Origin: CAVTJL01 sp963735065
GTDB lineage: Bacteria; Pseudomonadota; Alphaproteobacteria; Geminicoccales; Geminicoccaceae
Reading direction: 5' to 3'
DNA length: 64,000 nucleotides
Assembly (NCBI GenBank): GCA_963735065.1
Contig: CAVTJL010000003.1
Location: 62,001-126,000, forward strand
Shown here: piece after piece, positions 36,986 to 46,277 of the stretch
How the letters are laid out: the number at the start of each line of letters is the position of its first letter
Position numbering within the stretch: the stretch's first letter is position 1
Notes under the pieces: generated by a model
Seen by the model: only the letters and a program-made list of their open reading frames with translations
Databases searched by the model: none
Told to the model about the DNA's origin: nothing
Made by a program: the position numbers and the translations under genes

Positions 36986-37888
36986 TCAGTGCGCAGGCGA
37001 GGCGGGTGCCTCGGCCCGCAGCGCCCGCGCTATGCGCTCGAGCTTGTCCGGGTTGCGAGTGATAAAGATGCCGGTGATGCGGCCGTCCTCGATGGCCAGC
37101 GCCGTCGTCTGCAGGTGCCCGTCGCGCTCCTCGGAGACATAGCCCGGCAGGCCGTCGATCCAGGCCGGTGCTATCAGCCTTGCCGGCTGGGCGCGGAGCT
37201 TGCGGCGCAGCCCTCCATAGAGGCGCAGCACCCGCTCCAGCCCCACGATCGGGTTGAGGAAGGCCAGCACCTTGCCGCCGCCGTCCGAGCGCAGCACCAC
37301 GGTCTCGGCCAGCATGCCGCGCAACGCCGCCGTGTCGCCGCTGGCCGAGGCCGCGAAGAAGGCGCGCGCGATCCGCTCGCCCTCGTCGCGCTCGACGGGA
37401 AAGCGCGGGCGCGCCTCGCGCACGTGCCGGCGCGCCCTGACCGCGAGCTGGCGCACGGCCGCGGCGTCGCGGTCCAGCGCCGTCGCCACCTCGCCCAGCG
37501 GCAGCTCGAACACGTCGTGGAGAAGAAAAGCCGCCCGCTCCAGCGGCGACAGGCGCTCCAGCGCCAGCATCAGGGTGAGCGTCAGATCGTCGAGCCTGAG
37601 ACCCTCCGCCTCCGGCTCGATGATGGGCTCGGGCAGCCAGCTCCCGACATAGGTCTCCCGCCGTGCCCGCGCCGACCTCAGGGCATCGAGGCACAGGCGG
37701 GTGACGGTCCGGGTGAGGAACGCCGCAGGCTCGCGAACCTCGGCCACCGCCACGCGCCGCCAGCGGAGCCACGCCTCCTGGACGATGTCCTCCGCCTCGG
37801 CGGTGGAGCCCAGCATCCGGTAGGCGAGGCGCACCAGCCGCGGCCGGTGCGCCTCGAAGACGGTGGTGGCCTCGTCAGGCGGCGTCAC
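36986..37888 (-). CDS. ECF41-type RNA polymerase sigma factor
   Basis: 300 residues. Sigma region 2 is LVRLAYRMLGSTAEAEDIVQ, then EAWLRW; region 4 is LSPLERAAFLLHDVFELPLG. The C-terminal SnoaL-like extension, unique to ECF41, carries SDGGGKV and ends in ITRNPDKL, the two motifs described for that group; the linker has WLPEPI. In ECF41 the extension regulates activity in place of an anti-sigma factor. The gene overlaps the end of the AhpD-like gene by 14 bp, the known ECF41-COE pairing. Its cognate promoter lies at 38378-38404. Confidence 0.92.
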   Translation of the reverse strand: MTPPDEATTVFEAHRPRLVRLAYRMLGSTAEAEDIVQEAWLRWRRVAVAEVREPAAFLTRTVTRLCLDALRSARARRETYVGSWLPEPIIEPEAEGLRLDDLTLTLMLALERLSPLERAAFLLHDVFELPLGEVATALDRDAAAVRQLAVRARRHVREARPRFPVERDEGERIARAFFAASASGDTAALRGMLAETVVLRSDGGGKVLAFLNPIVGLERVLRLYGGLRRKLRAQPARLIAPAWIDGLPGYVSEERDGHLQTTALAIEDGRITGIFITRNPDKLERIARALRAEAPASPAH

Positions 37889-38339
37889 GCTTCCTGTCCA
37901 CGGGATGCGCCGCGCGCAGCCCCACCTGCAGCCGGTTCCAGAGATTGATGGCGCCGATCTGCAGGGTCAGGTTGACGATCTCCCGCTCGTCGAAGTGGCT
38001 CTTGAGCGCGTCGAAGGCCTCGTCCGGCGCCCCGGTCTCGGCGACCAGCGTCAGCGCCTCCGTCCAGGCCAGCGCCGCACGCTCGCGCTCGCTGTAGAGC
38101 GTCGACTCGCGCCACGCATTCAGCATGTAGAGGCGCATCTCCGTCTCGCCATGCTCCCTGGCGCTGGTCGCATGCATGTGGATGCAGAAGGCGCAGCCGT
38201 TGATCTGCGAGGCACGCATCCTCACGAGCTCGAGCAGGCTCTCCTCGAGGCCGCTCTGCCTGATGCTGGCCTCCACCGCCAGCATCGCCTTGTACCCGTC
38301 GGGGGCATGTTGAATGGCGTTCTTCACACGCGGGCTCAT
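37875..38339 (-). CDS. AhpD-like carboxymuconolactone decarboxylase-family protein
   Basis: 154 residues. The redox motif is INGCAFCIHMHATSAREHG (CxxC with following histidines), within the alkylhydroperoxidase-like fold, then RLYMLNAWRESTLYSERERA. Family members reduce peroxides or act on small ring lactones. The ATG at 38339 is chosen for its GGAGAG site; an ATG at 38351 is also possible, but starts further upstream would lie in the promoter. Such COE proteins are the standard targets and partners of ECF41 sigma factors. First gene of the operon with the sigma factor. Confidence 0.88.
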   Translation of the reverse strand: MSPRVKNAIQHAPDGYKAMLAVEASIRQSGLEESLLELVRMRASQINGCAFCIHMHATSAREHGETEMRLYMLNAWRESTLYSERERAALAWTEALTLVAETGAPDEAFDALKSHFDEREIVNLTLQIGAINLWNRLQVGLRAAHPVDRKRDAA

Positions 38340-38377
38340 CGCTCTCTCCATCGTGCACCATGCACGCTCGCCCTCAT

Positions 38378-38404
38378 GACGAGGCGGAGCATCGCATTGT
38401 GACA
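38378..38404 (-). promoter_or_regulatory. ECF41-dependent promoter
   Basis: On the minus strand TGTCACA (complement of 38398-38404) is followed after exactly 16 bases by CGTC (complement of 38378-38381). These are the -35 and -10 elements reported for ECF41 promoters. The -10 ends 39 bp before the AhpD start codon at 38339, giving a leader of about 30 nt. The arrangement implies that the sigma factor activates its own operon. Confidence 0.78.
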
Positions 38405-38476
38405 TGGACGGCGTATTTTTCTGCTCGGGCCCGCGCCACGGGGGCCCTCGTCGTCGTCCCGCCCAAGGAGCGCCCC

Positions 38477-39121
38477 ATGTCCGATGAGCTCGTCTTTTAC
38501 ACCCACCCGCAGTCGCGCGGCCGGCTCGTGCGCTGGATGCTCGAGGAGGTCGGCCGGCCCTACCATACCGAGCTGCTGGACTACGGCACGACGATGAAGG
38601 CGCCCGCCTATCTGGCGATCAACCCGATGGGCAAGGTGCCGGCCATCCGCCACGGCGACACGGTCGTGACCGAGTGCGCCGCGATCTGCGCCTATCTGGC
38701 CGACGCCTTCCCCGACGCCGGGCTGGCCCCGCGGTCCGGCGACCGGCTCCGCGGCCCCTACTATCGCTGGCTCTTCTTCGCCGCCGGGCCGCTCGAGGCG
38801 TCGGCCAGCAACAAGGCCATGGGCCTGGAGGTGCCGGCGGGCCGGGAGAGGATGATGGGCTACGGCAGCTACGCCGACGTCATGAGCACCCTCGATCAGC
38901 TCCTCGGCGGGCAGGACTACGTTCTGGGCGACCAGTTCAGCGCCGTCGACGTCCAGCTCGGCTCGCAGCTCGGCTGGGGCATGGCCTTCGGCACGATCGA
39001 GCGGCGCCCCGCCTTCGAGGCCTATTGGGAGCGGATCAGCCGGCGGCCCGCAGCGCTCCTGGCAAAAGAGATCGACGACGCGCTCGCGGCCGATCTGCAG
39101 GCGGCGGCTCCCGCCAGCTAG
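38477..39121 (+). CDS. Glutathione S-transferase-family protein
   Basis: 214 residues. An N-terminal thioredoxin-like domain (LVFYTHPQSRGRLVRWMLEE, NPMGKVPAIRHGDTVVTECA with the cis-proline and the glutathione-binding TEC/ES position) and an all-helical C-terminal domain with SAVDVQLGSQLGWGMAFG. ATG at 38477 has AAGGAG seven bases upstream. Divergent from the ECF41-controlled operon and convergent with the acyl-CoA synthetase. Substrate not known. Confidence 0.9.
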   Translation: MSDELVFYTHPQSRGRLVRWMLEEVGRPYHTELLDYGTTMKAPAYLAINPMGKVPAIRHGDTVVTECAAICAYLADAFPDAGLAPRSGDRLRGPYYRWLFFAAGPLEASASNKAMGLEVPAGRERMMGYGSYADVMSTLDQLLGGQDYVLGDQFSAVDVQLGSQLGWGMAFGTIERRPAFEAYWERISRRPAALLAKEIDDALAADLQAAAPAS

Positions 39122-39143
39122 CGGGGCCTCGTCGGCCTCCGCG

Positions 39144-40958
39144 CTAGACCTCGCTCGAGGCGGCGACGCGCTCCGGTGCCGTGTAGAGCCCGTCGATGTC
39201 CTTCGCGTAGGCCTTGTAGATGAGGTTCCGCCGCAGCTTCAGGGTGGGCGTCATCAGGCCGTTCTCGACCGTGAAGGGCTCGGGCACGATCTTGAAGCGG
39301 CGGACCCGCTCGATGCCGGAGAGGTGGCCGTTGGCGCGTCGCAGCGCCTGGTCGATGCGCTGCCTCACCGGCTCGCTCGCGGCGAGATCCGGGTCGTCCT
39401 CCTTCATCCCGGTCGCCCGCGCCGCCTCCTTGAGCAGGGCCGGCGAGGGGACGATCAGCGCCACCAGGTGCGGCCGCCGGTCGCCGAAGACGAGGGCCTG
39501 GGCGATGTCCGGCTCCAGCGCCAGCACGCCCTCGACCCGCTGCGGCGAGACATTGTCGCCGCCGGAGTTGACGATCAGGTCCTTCTTGCGGTCGGTGATC
39601 TTGAGGTAGCCGTCGGCGTCGATCTCGCCGATGTCGCCGGTGTGCAGCCAGCCGTCGCGCAGCACCTGCGCCGTCGCCTCCTCGTCCTTCCAGTAGCCCT
39701 TCATCACGATGTCGCCCTTGACGAGGATCTCGCCGTCCTCGGCGATCCTCACCTCCACCTCGTGGAGCGGCGGCCCCACCGTGTCGATCTTCGAGGCCCA
39801 GGGCGGGTTGACGCTGATGACGGGCGAGGATTCGGTCTGGCCGTAGCCCTGCGCCACCGGCAGGCCCAGCGCCACGAAGAAGAGGCCGACCTCGTAGTTG
39901 AGCGGTGCTCCGCCCGAGGCCATGGCGACCAGCCGGCCGCCGAAGCGCTCTTGCACCTTGCGGCGCACCAGCCGGTCGAGGGCCATGTTGGCGAGGCGCT
40001 CGTGCAGCGGCAGGTGGCCGCGCTGCTCGTAGGCCTTGGTGCCCAGTGCCAGGGCGGCGCGGAACATCTTGGCCTTGATGCCGCCCTCGCGCTCGATCGC
40101 GGCCGAGATGCGCTGGCGCAGCACCTCGTAGAGCCGCGGCACGCAGGGCAGGATGCCGGGCCGCGCCTCGACGAGATTGGCCGAGAGATGCTCGACGCCG
40201 TCGGCATAGTAGATCTGCCCGTCGATCGCGATCGGCAGGAACTGGCCCACCGTGTGCTCGTAGGAATGCGACAGCGGCAGGAAGGAGAGGAAGACGCGCT
40301 CCTCGGGCTTCAGCCGCTGGAACAGGTCCCACGTGCCCCTGACATTGGCCATGATGTTGCGATGCGTCGTCATCACGCCCTTGGGCCGGCCGCCCGTGCC
40401 CGAGGTGTAGATCAGGCAGGCGATGTCGTCCGGCGCGCGGCCGAGCCCCGCCTCCACCACGGGCTCCTGCTCGCCCCGCGCCAGGGCCTCCGCGTAGCTG
40501 GTCGACGGAACGGGCCCGTCCTCCTGCCCGGAAGGATCGATCACCACCACGGCCTCGACGGAGGGGGTCCGGGCCACGGCCGGCAGCAGGCGCTTTGCTA
40601 CCGAGGCGCCCGAGTAGATGACCAGCCGCGCCTCGCTGTGACCCAGCACATAGGCGTAATCGTCCGTCGTGTAGGTCGTGTAGGAGGGCACCGTGATGCC
40701 GCCCGCCGCCATCACGGCCAGATCGGCGATGCACCATTCCGGGCGGTTCTCGGCCACGATCGCGACCCGGTCGCCGGGCCGGATGCCCATCGCCACGAGC
40801 GTGCGCGCCAAGAGCTGCGCCTCGCGGCCCACGCGGGCCCAGCTCCAGGGCACGTAGCGGCCGTCGCGCTTGGCCCAGAGGAAGGGCGCCTCACCATTGC
40901 GGGCGACGGCGCGCTCGGCCATCTGGGCGAGGTTGGCCCCGAGCTCGGAAAGTGTCAT
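39144..40958 (-). CDS. Long-chain acyl-CoA synthetase (AMP-forming)
   Basis: 604 residues, ANL superfamily, activates fatty acids as acyl-AMP then acyl-CoA. The P-loop is LIYTSGTGGRPKGVMTTH; VAQGYGQTESSPVISVN is the adenine-binding A5 motif; GWLHTGDIGEIDADGYLKIT and DRKKDLIVNSGGDNVSPQ are A7-A8. The large insertion between residues 290 and 340 is that of the FAA/long-chain group. ATG at 40958 without a strong ribosome site. Divergent from the M3 peptidase gene. Confidence 0.92.
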   Translation of the reverse strand: MTLSELGANLAQMAERAVARNGEAPFLWAKRDGRYVPWSWARVGREAQLLARTLVAMGIRPGDRVAIVAENRPEWCIADLAVMAAGGITVPSYTTYTTDDYAYVLGHSEARLVIYSGASVAKRLLPAVARTPSVEAVVVIDPSGQEDGPVPSTSYAEALARGEQEPVVEAGLGRAPDDIACLIYTSGTGGRPKGVMTTHRNIMANVRGTWDLFQRLKPEERVFLSFLPLSHSYEHTVGQFLPIAIDGQIYYADGVEHLSANLVEARPGILPCVPRLYEVLRQRISAAIEREGGIKAKMFRAALALGTKAYEQRGHLPLHERLANMALDRLVRRKVQERFGGRLVAMASGGAPLNYEVGLFFVALGLPVAQGYGQTESSPVISVNPPWASKIDTVGPPLHEVEVRIAEDGEILVKGDIVMKGYWKDEEATAQVLRDGWLHTGDIGEIDADGYLKITDRKKDLIVNSGGDNVSPQRVEGVLALEPDIAQALVFGDRRPHLVALIVPSPALLKEAARATGMKEDDPDLAASEPVRQRIDQALRRANGHLSGIERVRRFKIVPEPFTVENGLMTPTLKLRRNLIYKAYAKDIDGLYTAPERVAASSEV

Positions 40959-41087
40959 CGTTGGATCGTCACCCACGTCTCGGACCGACCGGTCCACAAG
41001 CCTCACCCGTCGCCGCCACGCTTTGCAGGTGGAAGCCTAGGCTGCGGACCATATATCTCGTGTCGGAAAGCGAAAGGGCTCAGGAGC

Positions 41088-42914
41088 ATGCAGCAGCTAT
41101 TGGCCACGGCCACCGCACGCGCGGCGCGCCCGGACGAGCAGGGTGGGGCACCCGTCTGGAATCTGGGCGACCTCTTCGCCGGGCGTGACGATCCCCGCAT
41201 CGAGGCGCTGCTCGCCGAGGCCGATCGCGAGGCCGGCGCCCTGGCCGAGGCCTATCGCGGCAAGCTCGGCCAGACGGGTGGCGACGGGCTGGCCAAGCTG
41301 ATCAAGGGCTACGAGGCCTGCGAGGAAAAGCTCGGCCGGGTCATCAGCTTCGCCTCGCTGCTCCATGCGGCCCAGCGCGACGATGTCGAGGTCGGGCGCT
41401 TCTTCCAGGGCATCCAGGAGCGGGTCAACGGCATCGAGACGAAGCTTCTGTTCGTCACGCTCGAGCTCAACAAGGTCGAGGACGATGCCCTGGAGGCACG
41501 GCTCGCGGAGTCGGAGGCGCTTGGCACCTACCGGCCCTGGCTGCGCGACGTGCGCAGCTTTCGCCCGCACCAGCTCGACGACGAGATCGAGCGCGTCCTT
41601 CACGAGAAGCACATCACCGGCCGTTCCGCCTGGGTCAGGCTCTTCGACGAGACGCTGGCCGGGCTGCGCTTTCCGATGCGCGGCAAGGAGCTGAGCGCCC
41701 AGGAGATCTTCGACGTTCTCTCCAGCAAGGACCGTGAGGCGCGCAAGGACGCGGCCGAATCGATCGCGGGCGTGCTCGAGCGCAACAAGGGCCTCTTTGC
41801 CAGGATCACCAACACCCTCGCCAAGGACAAGCAGATCGAGAACGGCTGGCGCCACTTCGCCCGGCCGATCTCCTCGCGCAACCTCGCGAATCAGGTCGAG
41901 GACGAGGTCGTGGACGCGCTGATCGCGGCCGTCCAGGACGCCTATCCCCGGCTCTCGCACCGCTACTACGCGCTCAAGGCCAAGTGGATGGGCCTCGAGA
42001 AGCTCGAATATTGGGACCGCAACGCGCCCCTGCCCGAGGATGCCGACATCCGGCGCTCCTGGGCCGATGCCAAGGTCACCGTGCTCGATGCCTACCGGCG
42101 CTTCTCGCCCAGGCTCGCGGGCATCCTGGACGATTTCTTCGCCAGGGGCTGGATCGATGCCGAGGTTCGTCCCGGCAAGGACAGCGGCGCCTTCTGCCAC
42201 CCCACCGTCCCCGCGGCGCATCCCTATGTGCTGATGAACTACCAGGGCAAGGCCAGGGACGTCATGACGCTGGCCCACGAGCTTGGCCACGGCGTGCACC
42301 AGACGCTGGCGGCGGAGCAGGGCTATCTCATGTCCGGCACGCCCCTGACGCTGGCCGAGACGGCCTCGGTGTTCGGCGAGCAGCTCACCTTCGAGTCCCT
42401 GCTGGCCCAGGAGAAGGACGCCTCGCGGCGCCGCGTGCTGCTCGCCTCCAAGATCGAGGACAAGATCAACACGGTCGTCCGCCAGATCGCCTTTTGCGAG
42501 TTCGAGCGCCGCGTCCACGACGCCCGGGCCAAGGCCGAGCTGACGCCGGACGAGCTCTGCGACATCTGGATGAAGGTCCAGGAGGAGAGCCTCGGCCCGG
42601 CCTTCGTCTTCCGCAACTCCTACCGCACCTTTTGGAGCTACATCCCGCACTTCATCCACGCACCTTTCTATGTCTACGCCTATGCCTTCGGCGATTGCCT
42701 CGTGAGCTCGCTCTACGCCGTCTACGAGCAGGCGCCCGAAGGCTTCGAGGCGCGCTATCTCACCATGCTCAGGGCCGGCGGCACGTTGCGCCACAAGGAG
42801 CTGCTCGCACCCTTCGGCCTCGATGCCACCGACCCGACCTTCTGGTCGAAGGGCCTGGGTCTCCTGGAGCGCCTGATCGACCGTCTCGAGGGCGAGCTCG
42901 AGGAGCGCTCTTGA
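41088..42914 (+). CDS. M3-family oligoendopeptidase (PepF-like)
   Basis: 608 residues, zinc metallopeptidase acting on oligopeptides in the cytoplasm. The zinc site is TLAHELGHGVHQTLAAEQG (HExxH variant HELGH) with the downstream glutamate in LTLAETASVFGEQLTFE. The N-terminal helical domain starts WNLGDLFAGRDDPRIEALL as in PepF clade 3. ATG at 41088 has CAGGAG just upstream. The next gene starts inside its stop codon (TTGA). Confidence 0.92.
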   Translation: MQQLLATATARAARPDEQGGAPVWNLGDLFAGRDDPRIEALLAEADREAGALAEAYRGKLGQTGGDGLAKLIKGYEACEEKLGRVISFASLLHAAQRDDVEVGRFFQGIQERVNGIETKLLFVTLELNKVEDDALEARLAESEALGTYRPWLRDVRSFRPHQLDDEIERVLHEKHITGRSAWVRLFDETLAGLRFPMRGKELSAQEIFDVLSSKDREARKDAAESIAGVLERNKGLFARITNTLAKDKQIENGWRHFARPISSRNLANQVEDEVVDALIAAVQDAYPRLSHRYYALKAKWMGLEKLEYWDRNAPLPEDADIRRSWADAKVTVLDAYRRFSPRLAGILDDFFARGWIDAEVRPGKDSGAFCHPTVPAAHPYVLMNYQGKARDVMTLAHELGHGVHQTLAAEQGYLMSGTPLTLAETASVFGEQLTFESLLAQEKDASRRRVLLASKIEDKINTVVRQIAFCEFERRVHDARAKAELTPDELCDIWMKVQEESLGPAFVFRNSYRTFWSYIPHFIHAPFYVYAYAFGDCLVSSLYAVYEQAPEGFEARYLTMLRAGGTLRHKELLAPFGLDATDPTFWSKGLGLLERLIDRLEGELEERS

Positions 42915-44281
42915 GCGAGGAAGGCACCACGCTGCCCGAGCAGCGCAGCGAGAACTCGCTCGGCCGGCGCATGCGCCGCTACGCGCGGGTCTCGGGCACC
43001 ATGGCGGGGCAGGCGGCCAGCATCGCCGGCCGCCGCTTCCTGGGCCTGGGGCTCGACCGTGGGCAGCATGCGCACGAGCTGCGCGAGGCGCTGGGCGGGC
43101 TCAAGGGGCCGCTCATGAAGGTCGCCCAGATGATGGCGACCATCCCCGACGCGCTGCCGGCGGAGTACGCGGCCGAGCTGGCCCAGCTGCAGAGCCAGGC
43201 GCCGCCCATGGGCAAGCCCTTTGTCCGTCGGCGCATGGCGGCCGAGCTGGGGCCGGACTGGCAAAAGCGCTTCAAGAGCTTCCCGCTCGACGCCGCGGCG
43301 GCGGCCTCGCTGGGCCAGGTGCACAAGGCCCAGCTCGAGGATGGCAGGACCGTCGCCTGCAAGCTGCAATATCCGAACATCGAGGCGGCCGTGGAGGCCG
43401 ACCTGCAGCAGCTGCGCTGGATCTTCGCGCTCTACAAGCGCTACGACCCCTCGATCAAGCCCGACCTGATCTACGAGGAGATCTCGGCCCGGCTCAGGGA
43501 AGAGCTCGACTATGCCCGCGAGGCCCGCCACATCGGCATCTACGGGCACATGCTGGCCGGCGAGGCCTCGGTCCACGTGCCCGAGGTCCTGCCCGAGCTC
43601 TCGACCGGCCGGCTCTTGACGATGAGCTGGCTCGAGGGCGAGCCGCTCCTCAGCTTCAAGACCGCCGACCAGGAGACGCGCAACCGTCTCGCCTTGAACA
43701 TGTTCCGCGCGTGGTATCTGCCCTTCTACGAGTACGGCATCATTCACGGCGATCCGCATCTCGGGAACTACACGGCCCGGCCCGACGCCGACATCAATCT
43801 CCTCGACTTCGGCTGCATCCGCATCTTCAAGCCGTCCTTCGTGGGCGCCGTGATCGACCTCTACTGGGCGCTCGTGCGGGGCGACCGCGACCTCGCCGTC
43901 TCGGCCTACGAGACGTGGGGCTTCAAGAGCCTCTCCAACGAGATGATCGAGACCCTGAACCTCTGGGCCGCCTTCCTCTACGGGCCGCTGATGGAGGATC
44001 GGCCGCGCCTGATCCAGGAGACCAACAGCGGCGCCTATGGGCGCGAGGTCGCGGGAGAGGTCCACAAGCGCCTGCGCGAGGCGGGCGGGGTGACGCCGCC
44101 GCGCGAGTTCGTCTTCATGGACCGCGCCGCGATCGGCCTGGGCTCGGTCTTCCTGCACCTCGATGCCGAGGTGAACTGGTACAAGCTCTTCATGGCGCTG
44201 GTCGAGGATTTCGACGTGGACAGGCTTGCGGCGCGGCAGGCTGCAGCGCTGTCACAGTTCGACCTCAACGACGAGATCTGA
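42911..44281 (+). CDS. ABC1/UbiB-family atypical kinase
   Basis: 456 residues. ABC1 marks: the nucleotide-binding AAAASLGQVHKAQLEDGRTV followed by ACKLQYP, catalytic IIHGDPHLGN and metal-binding LLDFGCIR. The KxGQ motif of the N-terminal helix reads KVAQ (LMKVAQMMATIPDALP), a mild variant. Family members support ubiquinone synthesis or act as ATPase-type regulators. The TTG start overlaps the M3 peptidase stop and is preceded by GAGGAG. Not certain to be UbiB itself, since the two C-terminal membrane helices of UbiB are not seen. Confidence 0.88.
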   Translation: MSEEGTTLPEQRSENSLGRRMRRYARVSGTMAGQAASIAGRRFLGLGLDRGQHAHELREALGGLKGPLMKVAQMMATIPDALPAEYAAELAQLQSQAPPMGKPFVRRRMAAELGPDWQKRFKSFPLDAAAAASLGQVHKAQLEDGRTVACKLQYPNIEAAVEADLQQLRWIFALYKRYDPSIKPDLIYEEISARLREELDYAREARHIGIYGHMLAGEASVHVPEVLPELSTGRLLTMSWLEGEPLLSFKTADQETRNRLALNMFRAWYLPFYEYGIIHGDPHLGNYTARPDADINLLDFGCIRIFKPSFVGAVIDLYWALVRGDRDLAVSAYETWGFKSLSNEMIETLNLWAAFLYGPLMEDRPRLIQETNSGAYGREVAGEVHKRLREAGGVTPPREFVFMDRAAIGLGSVFLHLDAEVNWYKLFMALVEDFDVDRLAARQAAALSQFDLNDEI

Positions 44282-44410
44282 GCGCGAGGCGGCGAGCAGC
44301 CGCACCGCCCAGGCTTCAAGGGCGGCAGCGGGGGTGGTAAGCACGCGGCACCCGAAGCGCCCGACGGCCTGCGTCGTGCAGGGGCAGGCGGTGCCTCGGC
44401 GGGCTTGCTT

Positions 44411-46273
44411 ATGTTCAACATCCTCGAGCGGTCGACCTCCCGGGCCGGTACCGAGCGCGCCGTCCGGCGGCGCCTGCATCGCCTGTGGCTGCTCCGCCGC
44501 TACGTCTATCGCCTGCTCGACCGGCGCCATCTCCGCGACAGCGAGATCGGCCTCGCGCTGATCGGCGTCAGCCTCGGCGTCGTCGTGGGTGCGGGGGTGG
44601 GCCTGCTGCGCGAGCTCGTCTCGTTCTTTCATTGGCTCGTCTTCTCGGTCCCGTTCGACGGCCATCTGAGCGTCGGGCTCGACATCCCGCGCTGGCAGAT
44701 CCTTCTCGCCACCGCCGGCGGCGGCGTCGTCATCGGCCTCGGCGGCATCCTCCTCAGGCGCGGCCGCGGCGGCCGCGAGATCGTCGACCCGATCGAGGCC
44801 AATGCCCTCTACGGCGGCAGGATGTCGATGCTGGACAGCCTGCGCCTCGTCGCCGCCACCGTGCTCTCCAACGCCTTCGGTGGCTCCGTGGGCATGGAGG
44901 CGGGCTACACCCAGACCGGCTCCGGCTTCGCCTCGATGGTGGGCCAGGCCCTGCAGCTGCGCCGCGCCGATCTGCGCGTCATCGTCGGCTGCGGCGCCTC
45001 GGCCGCCATCGCTGCCGCCTTCAACGCGCCGCTCACCGGCGCCTTCTACGCCTTCGAGCTCGTCATCGGCAGCTACACCCTGGGTGCCCTCGTGCCGGTC
45101 ATGGCGGCAGCGATCGTGGCCACGGCCCTGACCCGCGTCACCAGCGGCATCGACCCGATCTTCGCCATCACGGACGGCACCAGCCTCGACCCGATCGACT
45201 ACGGCGTCTTCGTGCTGCTGGGCTTCGCTGCCGGCTGGTTCGGCATCTGGACCATGCAGGCGGTGACGATCATCGAGCGCCTGTTCCGGCGCCTGCCCGG
45301 CCCGGGCTGGACGCGGCAGGCCTATGGCGGCCTGGCGCTGGGGCTCATCGCGCTTCTCTTCCCCGAGGTGCTGGGCAGCGGGCACGGTGCGATCGAGTTC
45401 ACCATCACCGAGGGCTTTCCGGCCGTCTATCTCACCGGCCTGCTGATCGCCAAGGCGCTCGCCTCGGCGATCTCGCTGGGTGCCGGCTATCGCGGCGGCC
45501 TCTTCAGCTCCTCGCTCTTCATCGGCAGCCTCCTGGGCGGCGTCGCCGCGATCCTGGGGCATGCCCTCCTGCCGGGCCTGCACATTCCCGCCGTCGCCTA
45601 CATGCTGGTCGGCATGGGCTCGGTCGCGGCAGCGATCATCGGCGCACCCATCACGATGGTCATGCTGGTGCTCGAATTGACCGGCGACTTCCCGGTGACG
45701 GTGGGCGTGCTCACCGGCGTCGCGATCGCGACGATCGTGGTCCGCACCTGCTTTGGCTACTCCTTCGCGACATGGCGCTTCCACCTCAAGGGCGTGCCCA
45801 TCCGCGGCGCCCATGACATCGGCTGGATCGAGAGCCTCACCGTGCTCCGAGTCATGCGCCGCGACGCCAGGCGCGTGTCCGCCACCATGTCGGTGGCGGG
45901 CCTGAGGCGCGTCCATCCGCTGGGCAGCACCAAGACCGTCTACGCCGTCGACGATGCCGGCGCCTATGTGGGCCTCCTCGACATGTCGGCGGTCCACGCC
46001 CCGGAGCTGGACGAGGCGGCCGAGACCACCCCGGTAAGCGCGCTGGCGCAGCAGCCGGAAAGCTATCTCCTGCCCGGCCAGAACGTGCGCGCGGCGCTGA
46101 GCCGCTTCACCGAGACGGCGACCGAGCAGCTGCCCGTGCTCGAGGACGAGAACAGCCGGCACGTCATCGGCTATCTGAGCGAGGCCTACGCGCTGCGCCG
46201 CTACAGCCAGGAGCTGGAGCGCCAGCGCGGCGACGAGCTGGGCGTGCCCAACATCTATGGCGGCCGCCTCTGA
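44411..46273 (+). CDS. CLC-family chloride channel/antiporter
   Basis: 620 residues, ten or more membrane helices and a C-terminal cytoplasmic part with two weak CBS-like segments (DARRVSATMSVAGLRRVHPL; TATEQLPVLEDENSRHVIGY). The selectivity segments differ from classical CLCs: DPIEANALYGGRMSMLD replaces the GSGIP region, the GREGP loop is GMEAGYTQTGSG (gating glutamate kept) and GxFxP is YRGGLFSSSLFIG. This fits a divergent bacterial branch. ATG at 44411 is preferred over the TTG six bases before it. It ends five bases before folP, tail to tail. Confidence 0.88.
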   Translation: MFNILERSTSRAGTERAVRRRLHRLWLLRRYVYRLLDRRHLRDSEIGLALIGVSLGVVVGAGVGLLRELVSFFHWLVFSVPFDGHLSVGLDIPRWQILLATAGGGVVIGLGGILLRRGRGGREIVDPIEANALYGGRMSMLDSLRLVAATVLSNAFGGSVGMEAGYTQTGSGFASMVGQALQLRRADLRVIVGCGASAAIAAAFNAPLTGAFYAFELVIGSYTLGALVPVMAAAIVATALTRVTSGIDPIFAITDGTSLDPIDYGVFVLLGFAAGWFGIWTMQAVTIIERLFRRLPGPGWTRQAYGGLALGLIALLFPEVLGSGHGAIEFTITEGFPAVYLTGLLIAKALASAISLGAGYRGGLFSSSLFIGSLLGGVAAILGHALLPGLHIPAVAYMLVGMGSVAAAIIGAPITMVMLVLELTGDFPVTVGVLTGVAIATIVVRTCFGYSFATWRFHLKGVPIRGAHDIGWIESLTVLRVMRRDARRVSATMSVAGLRRVHPLGSTKTVYAVDDAGAYVGLLDMSAVHAPELDEAAETTPVSALAQQPESYLLPGQNVRAALSRFTETATEQLPVLEDENSRHVIGYLSEAYALRRYSQELERQRGDELGVPNIYGGRL

Positions 46274-46277
46274 GGCC

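Noticed and set aside
39324..41087. Extension of the M3 peptidase frame upstream of 41088
   Set aside because: It is antisense to the acyl-CoA synthetase and the peptidase family N-terminus begins at the ATG at 41088 with a good ribosome site.
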